From UMGS1312 sp964631595 (GTDB lineage: Bacteria; Bacillota; Clostridia; Oscillospirales; CAG-272): a stretch of DNA of 64,000 bases. The DNA lies in assembly GCA_964631595.1 (NCBI GenBank), contig CAZVXL010000005.1, positions 1-64,000 on the forward strand. The letters run 5' to 3'. A program made the position numbers and the translations under genes. Below the pieces are notes generated by a model. The model ran no database searches. It was given only the letters and a program-made list of their open reading frames with translations, and was not told where the DNA came from. Shown in pieces: positions 35,012-43,103 of the stretch (positions are counted from its first letter, which is position 1; each line of letters starts with the position of its first letter).

Positions 35012-36293
35012 ATGGAGAAATCATTTTTCTTTGATGCGGTGGTGACGGACGGAGTGCCCGACAGAAGCTACAGCGCGGCGGATATTGCCGCAAGAGAGGC
35101 GTGCATTATATCCGACGGAGTGATAGGCGGAGCCTCTCTTACCGTAAGGGGGCTCTCCTCGGCGGGAGTATATGTCGGAAAAGGTGCGGCATCCGTCGCG
35201 GGTTATACATATCTTAATGATGAGGAGCTTTTTATCCCGATAGAAGCCGGAGACGGGACGTATGACAGGATAGACTCCGTCGTGCTGAAGCTTGATCTCG
35301 GCGGTAGGTGCATTACGGCGACGGTCGTAAAGGGAAGACCGCTTGCGACTCCGACGGCACCTACCCTTCCGAAGGGCAATACGGTGAAGTATCTGCTTCT
35401 TGCGAATGTGCTCGTGCGCGCGAATGCGAGAAATTTCGACGGAGGCTGTATCATGGACAGGAGAGTGCTTGCGGGGTATGCCTCCGTAAAGGAGGACATG
35501 AAAAAGCTGCTCGGAGAATATATCGGAGAGCTTGATGCGGTGACGGCGGGAGAGGTGAGAGGGCTTCGCCGCGTGCTCGGCATCGTCAGCGATAACGAGG
35601 GAAAGAACACGGTGCTGTGCGGTGACGGTGTATACAGAGAGCCGCCGAGCTCCGTGCGTGAGGTGGCGGCGGAGTATACCACCTCGGGAGAATACACGTT
35701 TATTCCCGCGGAGCACCCGTCGGTGGGCGACGTTTACGATATTGAGGTGCAGGGCGCGGGCGGAGCCGGCGGCTCTCACAACGGAGTGGGATCAGAGGCG
35801 GAGGCGGCGGTGGCGGCGCATTCGTCTCGGTCGGCGGCGTAAAGCTGTACCGCGACACCTGCAAGGTCACTGTCGGAGCGGGCGGAGTCGGAGCTCTCGG
35901 CGGAAGCGGCGGCGACGGCGGCTACTCCTCCTTTGAGGGCTTTATAGCAGACGGCGGCGCGGGAGGAGGCGGCGGTGTTTCCGCGGCAGGCGGAGCCGGA
36001 GGTGCCGGAATGTTCTGCGGAGAGAGGGGAGCGGACGGCAAGCCGAACGCCGACGGTACGCTCTCGACTCAAAGCGGCAGAGGCGGATATTCGTATTACG
36101 GCAACGGTGCCGGGGCACCTCTCGGTGAGGGCTCGGTGAGGGCTCGGTGCAGGGCAATGATGCCGAGGTGACCGGAGCGGGCGGCTCGGGAGGCACGTCT
36201 GCCGCAGGAGCCTACGACAAGTCGGGCGGCAAGGGCGGCGACGGCAGAGTGACTGTTTATCGGTACACGTTAGGACAGAGTGAGGAGGCTTGA
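35012..36293 (+). pseudogene. Tail fibre / receptor-binding gene with glycine-rich tip, two frameshifts
   Basis: The first frame (35012-35842) codes for a fibre shaft-like protein, starting FFFDAVVTDGVPDRSYSAADIA, a pattern of tail-fibre N-terminal domains. It breaks within a GGC/GGA-rich stretch near 35790. The glycine-rich tip continues in the -1 frame from about 35794 (GGGGGGGAFVSVGGVKLYRD...GAGGVGALGGSGGDGG...). A second break lies at an 11-bp exact tandem duplication (GGTGAGGGCTC at 36124-36134 and 36135-36145); removing one copy restores the frame to a stop at 36293, right at the next gene. So an intact ~427-residue protein would have a poly-Gly, receptor-binding-like C-terminus. Slippage-driven switching or decay are both possible. 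Confidence 0.78.
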
Positions 36294-36295
36294 CT

Positions 36296-37252
36296 GTGGT
36301 AGGTGCTCTTAAAAGAAGGATCACGCTTGAGTTGGATCGCTTCGGCGTGCAGAAAAGAATACCGGTAAGACAGGGGGATTCCCTCGTCCACCGCGTGGTG
36401 ATAGATCTGACGTGGGACGGCAGGGCGTTTATTCCCGAGAACGTCGCGTGGGCGCAGGTGTACGCCCTTCTGCCGAACGGCAGATCCGTTACGGTGGACT
36501 GCAGGGTGTCGCGTCGGAGCGTCGAATTTGTGCCGACTGCGGAGCTCTTTGAGCTCGGTGGGCCGGTTCTGTGCCGTCTTGTGCTGAGAGGCGGCGACGG
36601 CGGAGAGCTTTATTCTCCCGCATTCGCCTTTGATGCGGAGGAGAGCCTTGTGGACAAAGGCGGCGCCGCCGCCGCAAGGGAGTATTCAAAGCTTGAGGAG
36701 CTGCTTCTCAGAGTGCTTTCGGCGTGCGAGAGGTGCGAGGCGACGGAGGCGGCTGTCTCCGCCATGCTCCCGATTCTCTCCGATTCCGAGCCGATAATGA
36801 ACGGCACGGCGACGGCGGGGGTATCGGGGACGGCGGCGCGGGCGGATCACGTGCATCCGTCGGATGACAAGAAGATGCCGGCGATGAGCGAAATGGGCGC
36901 AAAGCCCACGCCTGTCATCACGGACAGATTCCCGCTCCAGAATCAGAGTGACGGCGAAATGAAGAAGGTGAGATGGTCGGACATGATATCCGCCATGAAA
37001 AAGTCGATCTATCACGTGGAGAGCGCGGACACGGCGGCGGGTATCACCGATATCGCGGAGAGCGGATACACGGCGACGATACCCGAGCTTGACGGAGATG
37101 CGACGATAGCTCTTATCGGGGACGTGGAAAGCGCCCTTGCCGAGGCAAAGGCAAACGGGGATTTTACTCCCGTAAAGGGAGTGGACTACTGGACGGAGGC
37201 GGATAAGGCGGAGATAGTCGAGGCGGTGCTCTCACGGCTGGCGGAGCAGTGA
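36296..37252 (+). CDS. Baseplate upper protein (BppU)-like tail protein
   Basis: A 318-residue structural protein. The N-terminal 115 residues (RRITLELDRFGVQKRIPVRQGDSLVHRVVIDLTWDGRAFIPENVAWAQVYALLPNG) match the BppU-type beta-sandwich that plugs fibres into baseplates. A helical linker follows, then GTATAGVSGTAARADHVHPSDD (a common phage fibre His motif) and a C-terminal DFTPVKGVDYWTEADKAEI segment typical of tail fibres. GTG 36296 is chosen: GAGGAGG lies seven bases upstream, while TTG 36290 overlaps the ribosome site. Confidence 0.75.
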   Translation: MVGALKRRITLELDRFGVQKRIPVRQGDSLVHRVVIDLTWDGRAFIPENVAWAQVYALLPNGRSVTVDCRVSRRSVEFVPTAELFELGGPVLCRLVLRGGDGGELYSPAFAFDAEESLVDKGGAAAAREYSKLEELLLRVLSACERCEATEAAVSAMLPILSDSEPIMNGTATAGVSGTAARADHVHPSDDKKMPAMSEMGAKPTPVITDRFPLQNQSDGEMKKVRWSDMISAMKKSIYHVESADTAAGITDIAESGYTATIPELDGDATIALIGDVESALAEAKANGDFTPVKGVDYWTEADKAEIVEAVLSRLAEQ

Positions 37253-37318
37253 CGGTGATACGGGTGTATCGGAATATGCGCGGCTGTGCGGAGCGGATAA
37301 ACAAAGGAGGGACAGGAC

Positions 37319-37588
37319 ATGACATGGGAGATAGCGCTCGGGGTTATAGCGCTTCTCGGCTTTGCGGGCACGTCGGCGGCGCAGGCGTGGAAGCTCTCAA
37401 AGACGATAGGCTCTCTTGAGTCGGCAGTGGCATCTCTTGAGGCGGCGGTCAAGGAATTTCGCTGTAACGCACACGCGACTCATGAGAAGCTGTTTTCCCG
37501 ACTTGACGAGCACGGAAAGCGGCTGTCCGAGCATGAGGTCAGGATAAAAAATCTCGAAAAGGAGAAAAACGATGAAAAAGCTCGGTAA
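37319..37588 (+). CDS. Small phage membrane/coiled-coil protein (XhlA-like)
   Basis: An 89-residue protein: an N-terminal transmembrane helix (IALGVIALLGFAGTSAAQAW), a coiled coil (residues 25-50), then a charged HEKLFSRLDEHGKRLSEHEVRIKNLEKE helix. This layout and its position before the holin match hemolysin XhlA-like or lysis-accessory proteins. AAAGGAGG precedes the ATG. It overlaps the holin start by 17 bases. Confidence 0.65.
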   Translation: MTWEIALGVIALLGFAGTSAAQAWKLSKTIGSLESAVASLEAAVKEFRCNAHATHEKLFSRLDEHGKRLSEHEVRIKNLEKEKNDEKAR

Positions 37589-37784
37589 AAAATGGCTTTG
37601 CGCGGCGGGGATCCGCGCGATAAGGACGGTGGCGCAGACCGCCGTCGCAACGATAGGCACAACGGCGATGCTTGCTGATGTAAATTGGCTGTCGGTGATA
37701 TCCGCATCGCTTCTTGCGGGTATTCTGTCCGTGCTGACGAGCATTGCGGGACTGCCCGAATGTAAGGAGAATGAAGATGAGTAA
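37572..37784 (+). CDS. Holin, phage r1t family
   Basis: A 70-residue holin, which makes holes in the membrane at the end of particle production. It has two hydrophobic helices (RAIRTVAQTAVATIGTTAML and SVISASLLAGILSVLTSIAGLP) around the DVNWLSV motif of r1t-type holins. The C-terminus is charged (ECKENEDE). Overlaps both neighbours, so it is translated with the endolysin. Confidence 0.85.
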   Translation: MKKLGKKWLCAAGIRAIRTVAQTAVATIGTTAMLADVNWLSVISASLLAGILSVLTSIAGLPECKENEDE

Positions 37785-38463
37785 CAGCGCACTTGTAAGC
37801 TATACGAATTACAGCCCGAACCGCAGTGCTCCGAGAAATCACGCGATAGACAAGATCACGATCCACCACACGGCGGGCGTGGTGAGCGTTGAAAGCCTCG
37901 GCGCGATGTTCGCCTCCCCGTCAAGACAGGCGAGCTCAAACTACGGAATAGGCAATGACGGCAGGATAGGACTGTTCGTCGATGAGGCGGATCGCTCTTG
38001 GTGCTCCTCGGATGCGGGGAATGACAACAGAACGGTCACGATCGAGGTATCGAACAGCGAGGTCGGCGGTGAGTGGCGTGTGAGCGATGCGGCGCTTGAG
38101 AGTCTGCTTGAGCTCTGCACCGATATATGCCGCCGCAACGGAATAAAACAGCTGAATTTCACGGGAGATGCGAGCGGAAGCCTGACGATGCACAAATATT
38201 TTGCGGCAACGGCTTGCCCCGGTCCTTATCTTGAGAGCCTTTTCCCGCACATTGCGGAGGAGGTAAACAGGCGGCTGAGATGCGGCTCGGGAGACGTAAA
38301 CGGTGACGGAGCGGTGGATCTGAGAGATGTCACGGCGATAATGAAGCACCTTGCCGGTTGGGGAGAGGCGATAGATACGGGCAATGCCGACGTGAACGGT
38401 GACGGCAGGGTCGGACTTGCCGACGTCACCGAGCTCATGCGGGGGCTTGCGGGGGAGGAGTAG
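37777..38463 (+). CDS. Endolysin: N-acetylmuramoyl-L-alanine amidase fused to a type I dockerin
   Basis: A 228-residue protein in the lysis slot of the phage cassette. Residues 1-165 are an Amidase_2 (T7-lysozyme-like) domain that cuts the bond between muramic acid and the stem peptide. Zinc ligands: His30 (ITIHHTAG), His139 (TMHKYFAATACPG) and Cys147. Residues 171-228 are a complete dockerin: DVNGDGAVDLRDVTAIMKHLAGW and DVNGDGRVGLADVTELM, the same style as the host's exported dockerin proteins. Phage lysins normally end in a wall-binding domain. No signal peptide. Start 37777 has AAGGAG upstream; it overlaps the holin gene by eight bases. A terminator follows. Confidence 0.92.
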   Translation: MSNSALVSYTNYSPNRSAPRNHAIDKITIHHTAGVVSVESLGAMFASPSRQASSNYGIGNDGRIGLFVDEADRSWCSSDAGNDNRTVTIEVSNSEVGGEWRVSDAALESLLELCTDICRRNGIKQLNFTGDASGSLTMHKYFAATACPGPYLESLFPHIAEEVNRRLRCGSGDVNGDGAVDLRDVTAIMKHLAGWGEAIDTGNADVNGDGRVGLADVTELMRGLAGEE

Positions 38464-38478
38464 CATACCGGGGCGCGT

Positions 38479-38535
38479 GGGTGCGAAATCACGATGAATT
38501 TTGCAAGATTTCGCGCCCGCTCCTTCATTTTTTAC
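38479..38535 (+). terminator. Terminator of the phage cassette
   Basis: GGGTGCGAAATC pairs with GATTTCGCGCCC (12 bp with one G-T pair; arms 38479-38490 and 38507-38518), followed by TTCATTTTTTACTTT. Confidence 0.75.
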
Positions 38536-38595
38536 TTTCAAACCGAAAAAATAGCCGAAATTCGGCGCAAAAACAAAATTTTTGCCGCATATCTC

Positions 38596-38624
38596 TTGCA
38601 ATTTGCCATGCTTTGTAATATAAT
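38596..38624 (+). promoter_or_regulatory. Promoter of asnA
   Basis: TTGCAA, 17 bases, TATAAT, about 70 bases ahead of the asnA start. No T-box or other leader RNA is visible. Confidence 0.85.
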
Positions 38625-38692
38625 ATATGGCAGTATGCTATGACTGTGGCGTTTTGTGTAAACAGCGACAGCAAGAGAAGGGAGCCCTTTCT

Positions 38693-39703
38693 ATGACAAA
38701 ACTGATTCTGCCTGAGGGATACAGCTCCGTGCTTGATATGGGAGACACTCAGCGCGCAATAGAGCTCGGCAAGCAGAGCTTTGCCGGAGGACTGTCCGAG
38801 AAGTTGAATCTCCGCCGTATATCCGCACCTCTGTTCGTGCTGCCCGAGAGCGGTCTTAATGACAATCTCAACGGCGTGGAGCGACCCGTTTCCTTTGATA
38901 TTCCGGCTACGGGCAAGTGCGCCGAGATAGTACATTCTCTTGCAAAGTGGAAGCGCATGGCGCTGTACCGCTACGGCTTTGCCGCCGGAGAGGGACTTTA
39001 CACCGACATGAACGCCATTCGCAGAGATGAGGAGCCGGACAATCTTCACTCCGTATACGTGGATCAGTGGGACTGGGAGAAGGTCATCACGCGAGAGGAA
39101 AGATGCGACGAGTATCTGCACGATACGGTGAGGAGAATAGTCGGAGCGATGAGCGAGGCGGCGAGAGCCCTGCGCAATGCATTCCCCGCGCTGAAGCGCG
39201 AGATCGTCGAGGACGTGTATATCGTGAGCTCGGCGGAGCTTGAGAGAATGTATCCCGAGCTTACTCCCAAGGAGAGGGAGGACAGGATATGCCGCGAGCA
39301 CGGCACCGTGTTTATCCAAGGGATCGGTGCGAAGCTGCCGCTGTCGGGCAAGCCGCACGACGGCCGCGCTCCGGATTACGATGACTGGAGCCTCAACGGA
39401 GATATACTTGTATGGTATGAGCCGCTCGGACGCGCCGTCGAGCTTTCGTCGATGGGCATAAGGGTGGATCAGAGCTCTCTTGCCGAGCAGCTTGAGGCGG
39501 CGGGAGCGAACGATCGCCGTGAGCTTGAGTTCCACCGTATGCTTCTTGCGGGAGAGCTTCCGCTGACTGTCGGCGGCGGTATCGGACAGAGCAGACTGTC
39601 CCTTGTGATGACGGAAAAGGTACATATCGGAGAGGTACAGTGCTCCGTTTGGCCCGATGAGATGTACAGAGTTTGCAGAGAGCACGGTGTGTTCCTGCTG
39701 TAA
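38693..39703 (+). CDS. asnA: Aspartate-ammonia ligase (asparagine synthetase A)
   Basis: A 336-residue AsnA, which makes asparagine from aspartate, ammonia and ATP by an aminoacyl-tRNA-synthetase-like fold. Motifs: LNLRRISAPLFV, ERPVSFDIP, VHSLAKWKRMAL, EGLYTDMNAIRRDE, SVYVDQWDWE and the C-terminal GGGIGQSRLSLVM (motif 3-like). ATG 38693 has AAGGGAG upstream; the frame extends further back to 38627. It is followed 50 bases later by an aminotransferase that probably supplies or uses aspartate. Confidence 0.95.
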   Translation: MTKLILPEGYSSVLDMGDTQRAIELGKQSFAGGLSEKLNLRRISAPLFVLPESGLNDNLNGVERPVSFDIPATGKCAEIVHSLAKWKRMALYRYGFAAGEGLYTDMNAIRRDEEPDNLHSVYVDQWDWEKVITREERCDEYLHDTVRRIVGAMSEAARALRNAFPALKREIVEDVYIVSSAELERMYPELTPKEREDRICREHGTVFIQGIGAKLPLSGKPHDGRAPDYDDWSLNGDILVWYEPLGRAVELSSMGIRVDQSSLAEQLEAAGANDRRELEFHRMLLAGELPLTVGGGIGQSRLSLVMTEKVHIGEVQCSVWPDEMYRVCREHGVFLL

Positions 39704-39753
39704 TCTGTCGGGAATGACTTTCAAATACAGCGGTAACGGAAAGGTGGATTCAA

Positions 39754-41040
39754 ATGACATATCAGCAGATGAGCAGAGAGAAGCTTATGGCGGTGCGCGA
39801 CGGCGCCGCCGCAAGACTCGGGGAATACAGGAGCAAGGGTCTGAGCCTTGATCTTACGAGAGGCAAGCCCGGTGCGGAGCAGCTTGATCTGACGGTCGGG
39901 ATGCTCGGCGTTATTTCCGGAAATGAGGACTGCTTTTCCGAGGGCGGGCTTGACTGCCGCAATTACGGAATACTTGACGGACTTCCGGAGGCAAAGAAGC
40001 TGTTCTCGGATCTGCTGGGGATCCCGTCGGAGAGGATATTCGTTGCGGGAAATTCGTCGCTCAATCTGATGTACGATACCGTGGCGAGAGCCATGCTTTA
40101 CGGCGTTGTCGGCGGAGAGCTTCCTTGGGGCAAGCAGGGCGAGGTGAAATTCCTCTGCCCCTCACCGGGATACGACCGCCACTTCAAGATATGCGAATCT
40201 CTCGGGATAAAGCTGATCACGATCGACATGACGCCCGACGGCCCCGACATGGATCAGGTACGCAAATGGGCGGAGCACGATGCATCCGTAAAGGGAATAT
40301 GGTGTGTGCCCAAGTTCTCCAATCCCGACGGCGTGACCTATTCGGATAAGGTGGTCGAGGAGATGGCGGCGCTGAAGCCCGCGGCTCCGGATTTCAGGAT
40401 CTTTTGGGATAATGCCTATGCCGTGCATGAGCTGACGGATGAGCAGGTGCCCCTTGCGGATATTTTCGAGCTTGCGGCAAAGTACGGCAACGAGGACAAC
40501 ATATTCTATTTCGCATCCACCTCAAAGATAACCTTCCCCGGCTCGGGAGTTGCGATCATGGCGGCGAGCGAGAGAAATCTTGAGCAGATCAAGAGCATAC
40601 TTGCCTGCCAGACGATAGGCTTTGACAAGATCAATCAGATGCGCCACGTGAAGTATTTCAAGGATGCTGAGGGAATACGCAGACATATGCGCCGCCATGC
40701 GGCTCTGATACGTCCCAAGTTCGAGATAGTCGACAGAGTGATGCATGAGGAGCTTGACGGAACGGGCGCGGCGGAGTGGCGTATGCCCAAGGGCGGATAT
40801 TTCATCGGGCTGTACGTGCCCGAGGGATGCGCGAAGGCGGTATACGATGAGTGCGCGAAGGCAGGCGTTGCCTTGACCAAGGCGGGCGCGACATACCCCT
40901 ACGGACACGATCCCCATGACCGAAATCTCCGCTTGGCACCGACGTACCCGAGCGAGGCGGATCTTGAGACTGCCACGCGGATACTTTGCGAGGCGGTTAA
41001 ATATGTGGCGGCGAGCAAGGTGCTTGCGGCAGAAAAATGA
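39754..41040 (+). CDS. PLP-dependent aminotransferase (aspartate aminotransferase-like, MocR-type)
   Basis: A 428-residue fold-type I aminotransferase. It matches the putative aspartate aminotransferase group (Aminotran_MocR) by SLDLTRGKPGAEQLDLT at the N-terminus, CRNYGILDGLPEAKKLFSDLLG, FCPSPGYDRHF-like LCPSPGYDRHF, the VPKFSNPDGVTY motif and the PLP lysine in FASTSKITFPGSGVA. It probably makes aspartate from oxaloacetate and glutamate, fitting its place after asnA. There is no helix-turn-helix domain. A terminator hairpin follows at once. Confidence 0.88.
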   Translation: MTYQQMSREKLMAVRDGAAARLGEYRSKGLSLDLTRGKPGAEQLDLTVGMLGVISGNEDCFSEGGLDCRNYGILDGLPEAKKLFSDLLGIPSERIFVAGNSSLNLMYDTVARAMLYGVVGGELPWGKQGEVKFLCPSPGYDRHFKICESLGIKLITIDMTPDGPDMDQVRKWAEHDASVKGIWCVPKFSNPDGVTYSDKVVEEMAALKPAAPDFRIFWDNAYAVHELTDEQVPLADIFELAAKYGNEDNIFYFASTSKITFPGSGVAIMAASERNLEQIKSILACQTIGFDKINQMRHVKYFKDAEGIRRHMRRHAALIRPKFEIVDRVMHEELDGTGAAEWRMPKGGYFIGLYVPEGCAKAVYDECAKAGVALTKAGATYPYGHDPHDRNLRLAPTYPSEADLETATRILCEAVKYVAASKVLAAEK

Positions 41041-41045
41041 AAATG

Positions 41046-41077
41046 ACAGGCTGTGCCCTCGGGCACAGCCTGTTTCG
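41046..41077 (+). terminator. Terminator after asnA-aminotransferase
   Basis: ACAGGCTGTGCC / GGCACAGCCTGT, a perfect 12-bp stem with a four-base loop, followed by TTTCGG. It starts six bases after the stop codon. Confidence 0.8.
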
Positions 41078-41186
41078 GTATATTACGCGCACGGGTACGG
41101 GTGCAAAGCACGCGAGTGCGGGTGCGAAAATTTTCGAAAAAACGGCAGTGCCGCCGCCTTGTGCGGAGCACTGCCGAGGTGCGATA

Positions 41187-42233
41187 TCACTTGAGATATA
41201 CGGTCTCTCCGGTCTTTGCGGATTCGAAGCCGGCGAGGATGACGCGCAGAACGGCGCGCATCTGATCGTGAGTTACGAACTGCTCCTCCTTGCCGTCGAT
41301 GGCGGCAACGAAGTTGCGGTAGTAATCGTGAACGTCGGATACGGGACGGGGTGCCTCGTATTCGTCGACCGTCACACTGTCACGGGGCGCCATGGTCTTG
41401 GTGAGACCTGCTGCGGTCTGAACGGGGAGAACGTCGTTCTCGTGCCAATACTTGCACTTGACCACCTGCGCGTTTTCGCGCCAGTCGGTGATGACTGCGG
41501 AGCCGTTCTTGGCTCTCATGTAGAAGCGGGGCAGTGCGATGAAGTTGTATGTGCCGACCTCAACAAGGGCACGCTGTCCGCCGTCAAATTCCAGCTCAAG
41601 CTGAACTCCGTCGTCCACCTCACTGTTCGTGATGTGATCGAAGCGGCAACGAACGCTCTTTACGGTGTCGAAGCCGAGGATCATGAGGATCTGGTCGATC
41701 AGGTGTACGCCCCAGTCAAAGAGCATACCGCCGCCGTGCTCCTTCTCACCTCTCCAGTCGGAGGGGATACCTCTTGAGCCGTGGATCCTTGATTCGATGT
41801 TGATGACCTCACCGATCTCGCCGCTCTCCTTGAGCGCCTTCATCGCGAGATAGTCCACGTCCCAGCGTCTGTTCTGGTGTACCGCGAAGATCTTGCCGTT
41901 TTTGTTTGCGGCGGCGATCATTCTCTCAAGTGAATCCATGGAGAGAGCGACGGGCTTTTCGCAGATGACGTTCTTGCCCGCCTCAAGGCAGGCGATGACT
42001 ACTTCCTCGTGGACATCGTTGGGGATAGCGACGGTGACAAGCTCAATGGACTTGTCGGAGAGAAGCTCCTCACGCGTTGCGAAGGAGCGGATCCCGCGAG
42101 ACTTCGCAAGCTCACCTCTCTCGGGGTTAATATCGTAAATGCCGGCGAGAGACACAACATCGCTTTTCAGCATATGCTCGGTGTGCCAACCGCCCATTCC
42201 GCCGTAACCGATAACGGCTGCGTTCTTTTTCAT
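41187..42233 (-). CDS. Gfo/Idh/MocA family oxidoreductase
   Basis: A 348-residue NAD(P)-dependent oxidoreductase. Rossmann motif AVIGYGGMGGWH at the N-terminus, then LVTVAIPNDVHEEVVIACLEAGKNVICEKPVALSMDSLERM with the family EKP catalytic lysine, and the substrate domain with GGGMLFDWGVHLIDQIL holding the usual Asp/His pair. Substrates are usually sugars, inositols or related compounds; the one here is unknown. ATG 42233 has GGAGG seven bases upstream; the frame continues to 42269. A promoter and a hairpin at the very start of the transcript lie upstream. Confidence 0.9.
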   Translation of the reverse strand: MKKNAAVIGYGGMGGWHTEHMLKSDVVSLAGIYDINPERGELAKSRGIRSFATREELLSDKSIELVTVAIPNDVHEEVVIACLEAGKNVICEKPVALSMDSLERMIAAANKNGKIFAVHQNRRWDVDYLAMKALKESGEIGEVINIESRIHGSRGIPSDWRGEKEHGGGMLFDWGVHLIDQILMILGFDTVKSVRCRFDHITNSEVDDGVQLELEFDGGQRALVEVGTYNFIALPRFYMRAKNGSAVITDWRENAQVVKCKYWHENDVLPVQTAAGLTKTMAPRDSVTVDEYEAPRPVSDVHDYYRNFVAAIDGKEEQFVTHDQMRAVLRVILAGFESAKTGETVYLK

Positions 42234-42307
42234 AACAGACCTCCGAATTATGCCGTGGGCATAAAGCATAGATTAAGCTTACAGACGGCAGTGCCGCCTG
42301 TAATTTA

Positions 42308-42335
42308 ATTATATCACTATTTGTTCGGAAGTCAA
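42308..42335 (-). promoter_or_regulatory. Promoter of the Gfo/Idh/MocA gene
   Basis: On the minus strand TTGACT, 16 bases, TATAAT. The transcript start falls inside a hairpin (TTACAG / CTGTAA, 42279-42303), so the mRNA would begin with a 5' stem. Confidence 0.78.
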
Positions 42336-42451
42336 TACGGATTTGCCGATTTTCCCGATTTTGGCGGAAAATACCGCACGTATGTGGCGGATGCGGCGCA
42401 TATCGAGGAAGAAAAATGATGCCGCGGGGCATAAAAAAATACCGAAAAATA

Positions 42452-42480
42452 TTGACATACGGAGTATTTTGAAGTATACT
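42452..42480 (+). promoter_or_regulatory. Promoter of the sortase locus
   Basis: TTGACA, 17 bases, TATACT, 59 bases upstream of the exported-protein gene at 42540. The 306-base gap 42234-42539 otherwise holds only the divergent promoter and a leader hairpin. Confidence 0.88.
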
Positions 42481-42539
42481 TATTTTGGACAGCGATATGC
42501 CTGTACTATAACGAGAGATTTAGCTTAGCGAGGAGAAAA

Positions 42540-43100
42540 ATGAAAAGGATACTTGCCCTTGTCGTCGCGCTTGTCATTGCAGTGAGCGCGCTCTCTGCCG
42601 GCGTTTGTGCCGCAGATAAGTCGGACCTTCTTGCGGAGGCCGCAAAATCACCTGTTTACAAGTATGTAAAGATCGCACTTGAGAATGCCGCAAGAACCGT
42701 GGAGATCACGGACGAGCAGGCGGAGAAGCTCCTGCCCGTTATACAGCGCTTCAATACGATAGTGACCGAGGATCTCGGCCCTACTGCTCGTAATGACAAC
42801 GACATCTACACCATGGATCAGATCAGAGCCGTGCTGGAGTGTGTCTCCGAGGCGTGCGAGATACTGAACTACACCTACAAGACAAAGCCCTCCTCCGATC
42901 CCAAGCATATCGGAGATTCCGTGTTCATGATCTACGATCAGAACGGCAAGCTCGTATTTGAGTACGACGGTGACGTCGTTGCGGATACGTCCGCGGCTTC
43001 CGATGCCGACACCGTTACCCTTGCGGTCGGCGCGACCGTAATGCTTGCTCTCGGAGCGGCGGCGATCGTTGCGGCAAAGAAGCGCGATCTCGTAAGATAA
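42540..43100 (+). CDS. Exported protein with C-terminal membrane anchor, unknown function
   Basis: A 186-residue protein I do not recognise. It has a signal peptide (RILALVVALVIAVSALSAGVCA), a helical middle region (residues 30-130), a short strand pair around MIYDQNGKLVFEYDGD, and a C-terminal hydrophobic helix followed by KKRD (residues 155-186). No LPXTG motif precedes the helix, so it is more likely a membrane-tethered than a sortase-anchored protein. It is the first gene of the surface locus and lies three bases before the sortase gene, so a role with sortase is plausible. Confidence 0.65.
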   Translation: MKRILALVVALVIAVSALSAGVCAADKSDLLAEAAKSPVYKYVKIALENAARTVEITDEQAEKLLPVIQRFNTIVTEDLGPTARNDNDIYTMDQIRAVLECVSEACEILNYTYKTKPSSDPKHIGDSVFMIYDQNGKLVFEYDGDVVADTSAASDADTVTLAVGATVMLALGAAAIVAAKKRDLVR

Positions 43101-43103
43101 GCC

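Noticed and set aside
35622..35936. Arg-rich plus-strand frame overlapping the fibre gene
   Set aside because: It is the third frame through a GGC/GGA-rich tract; the glycine-rich reading fits the fibre and needs no such product.
42314..42329. LexA site in the Gfo/Idh/MocA promoter
   Set aside because: The word CGAACAAAT is present on the minus strand, but the second half (GTTC) is not; only a half-site.
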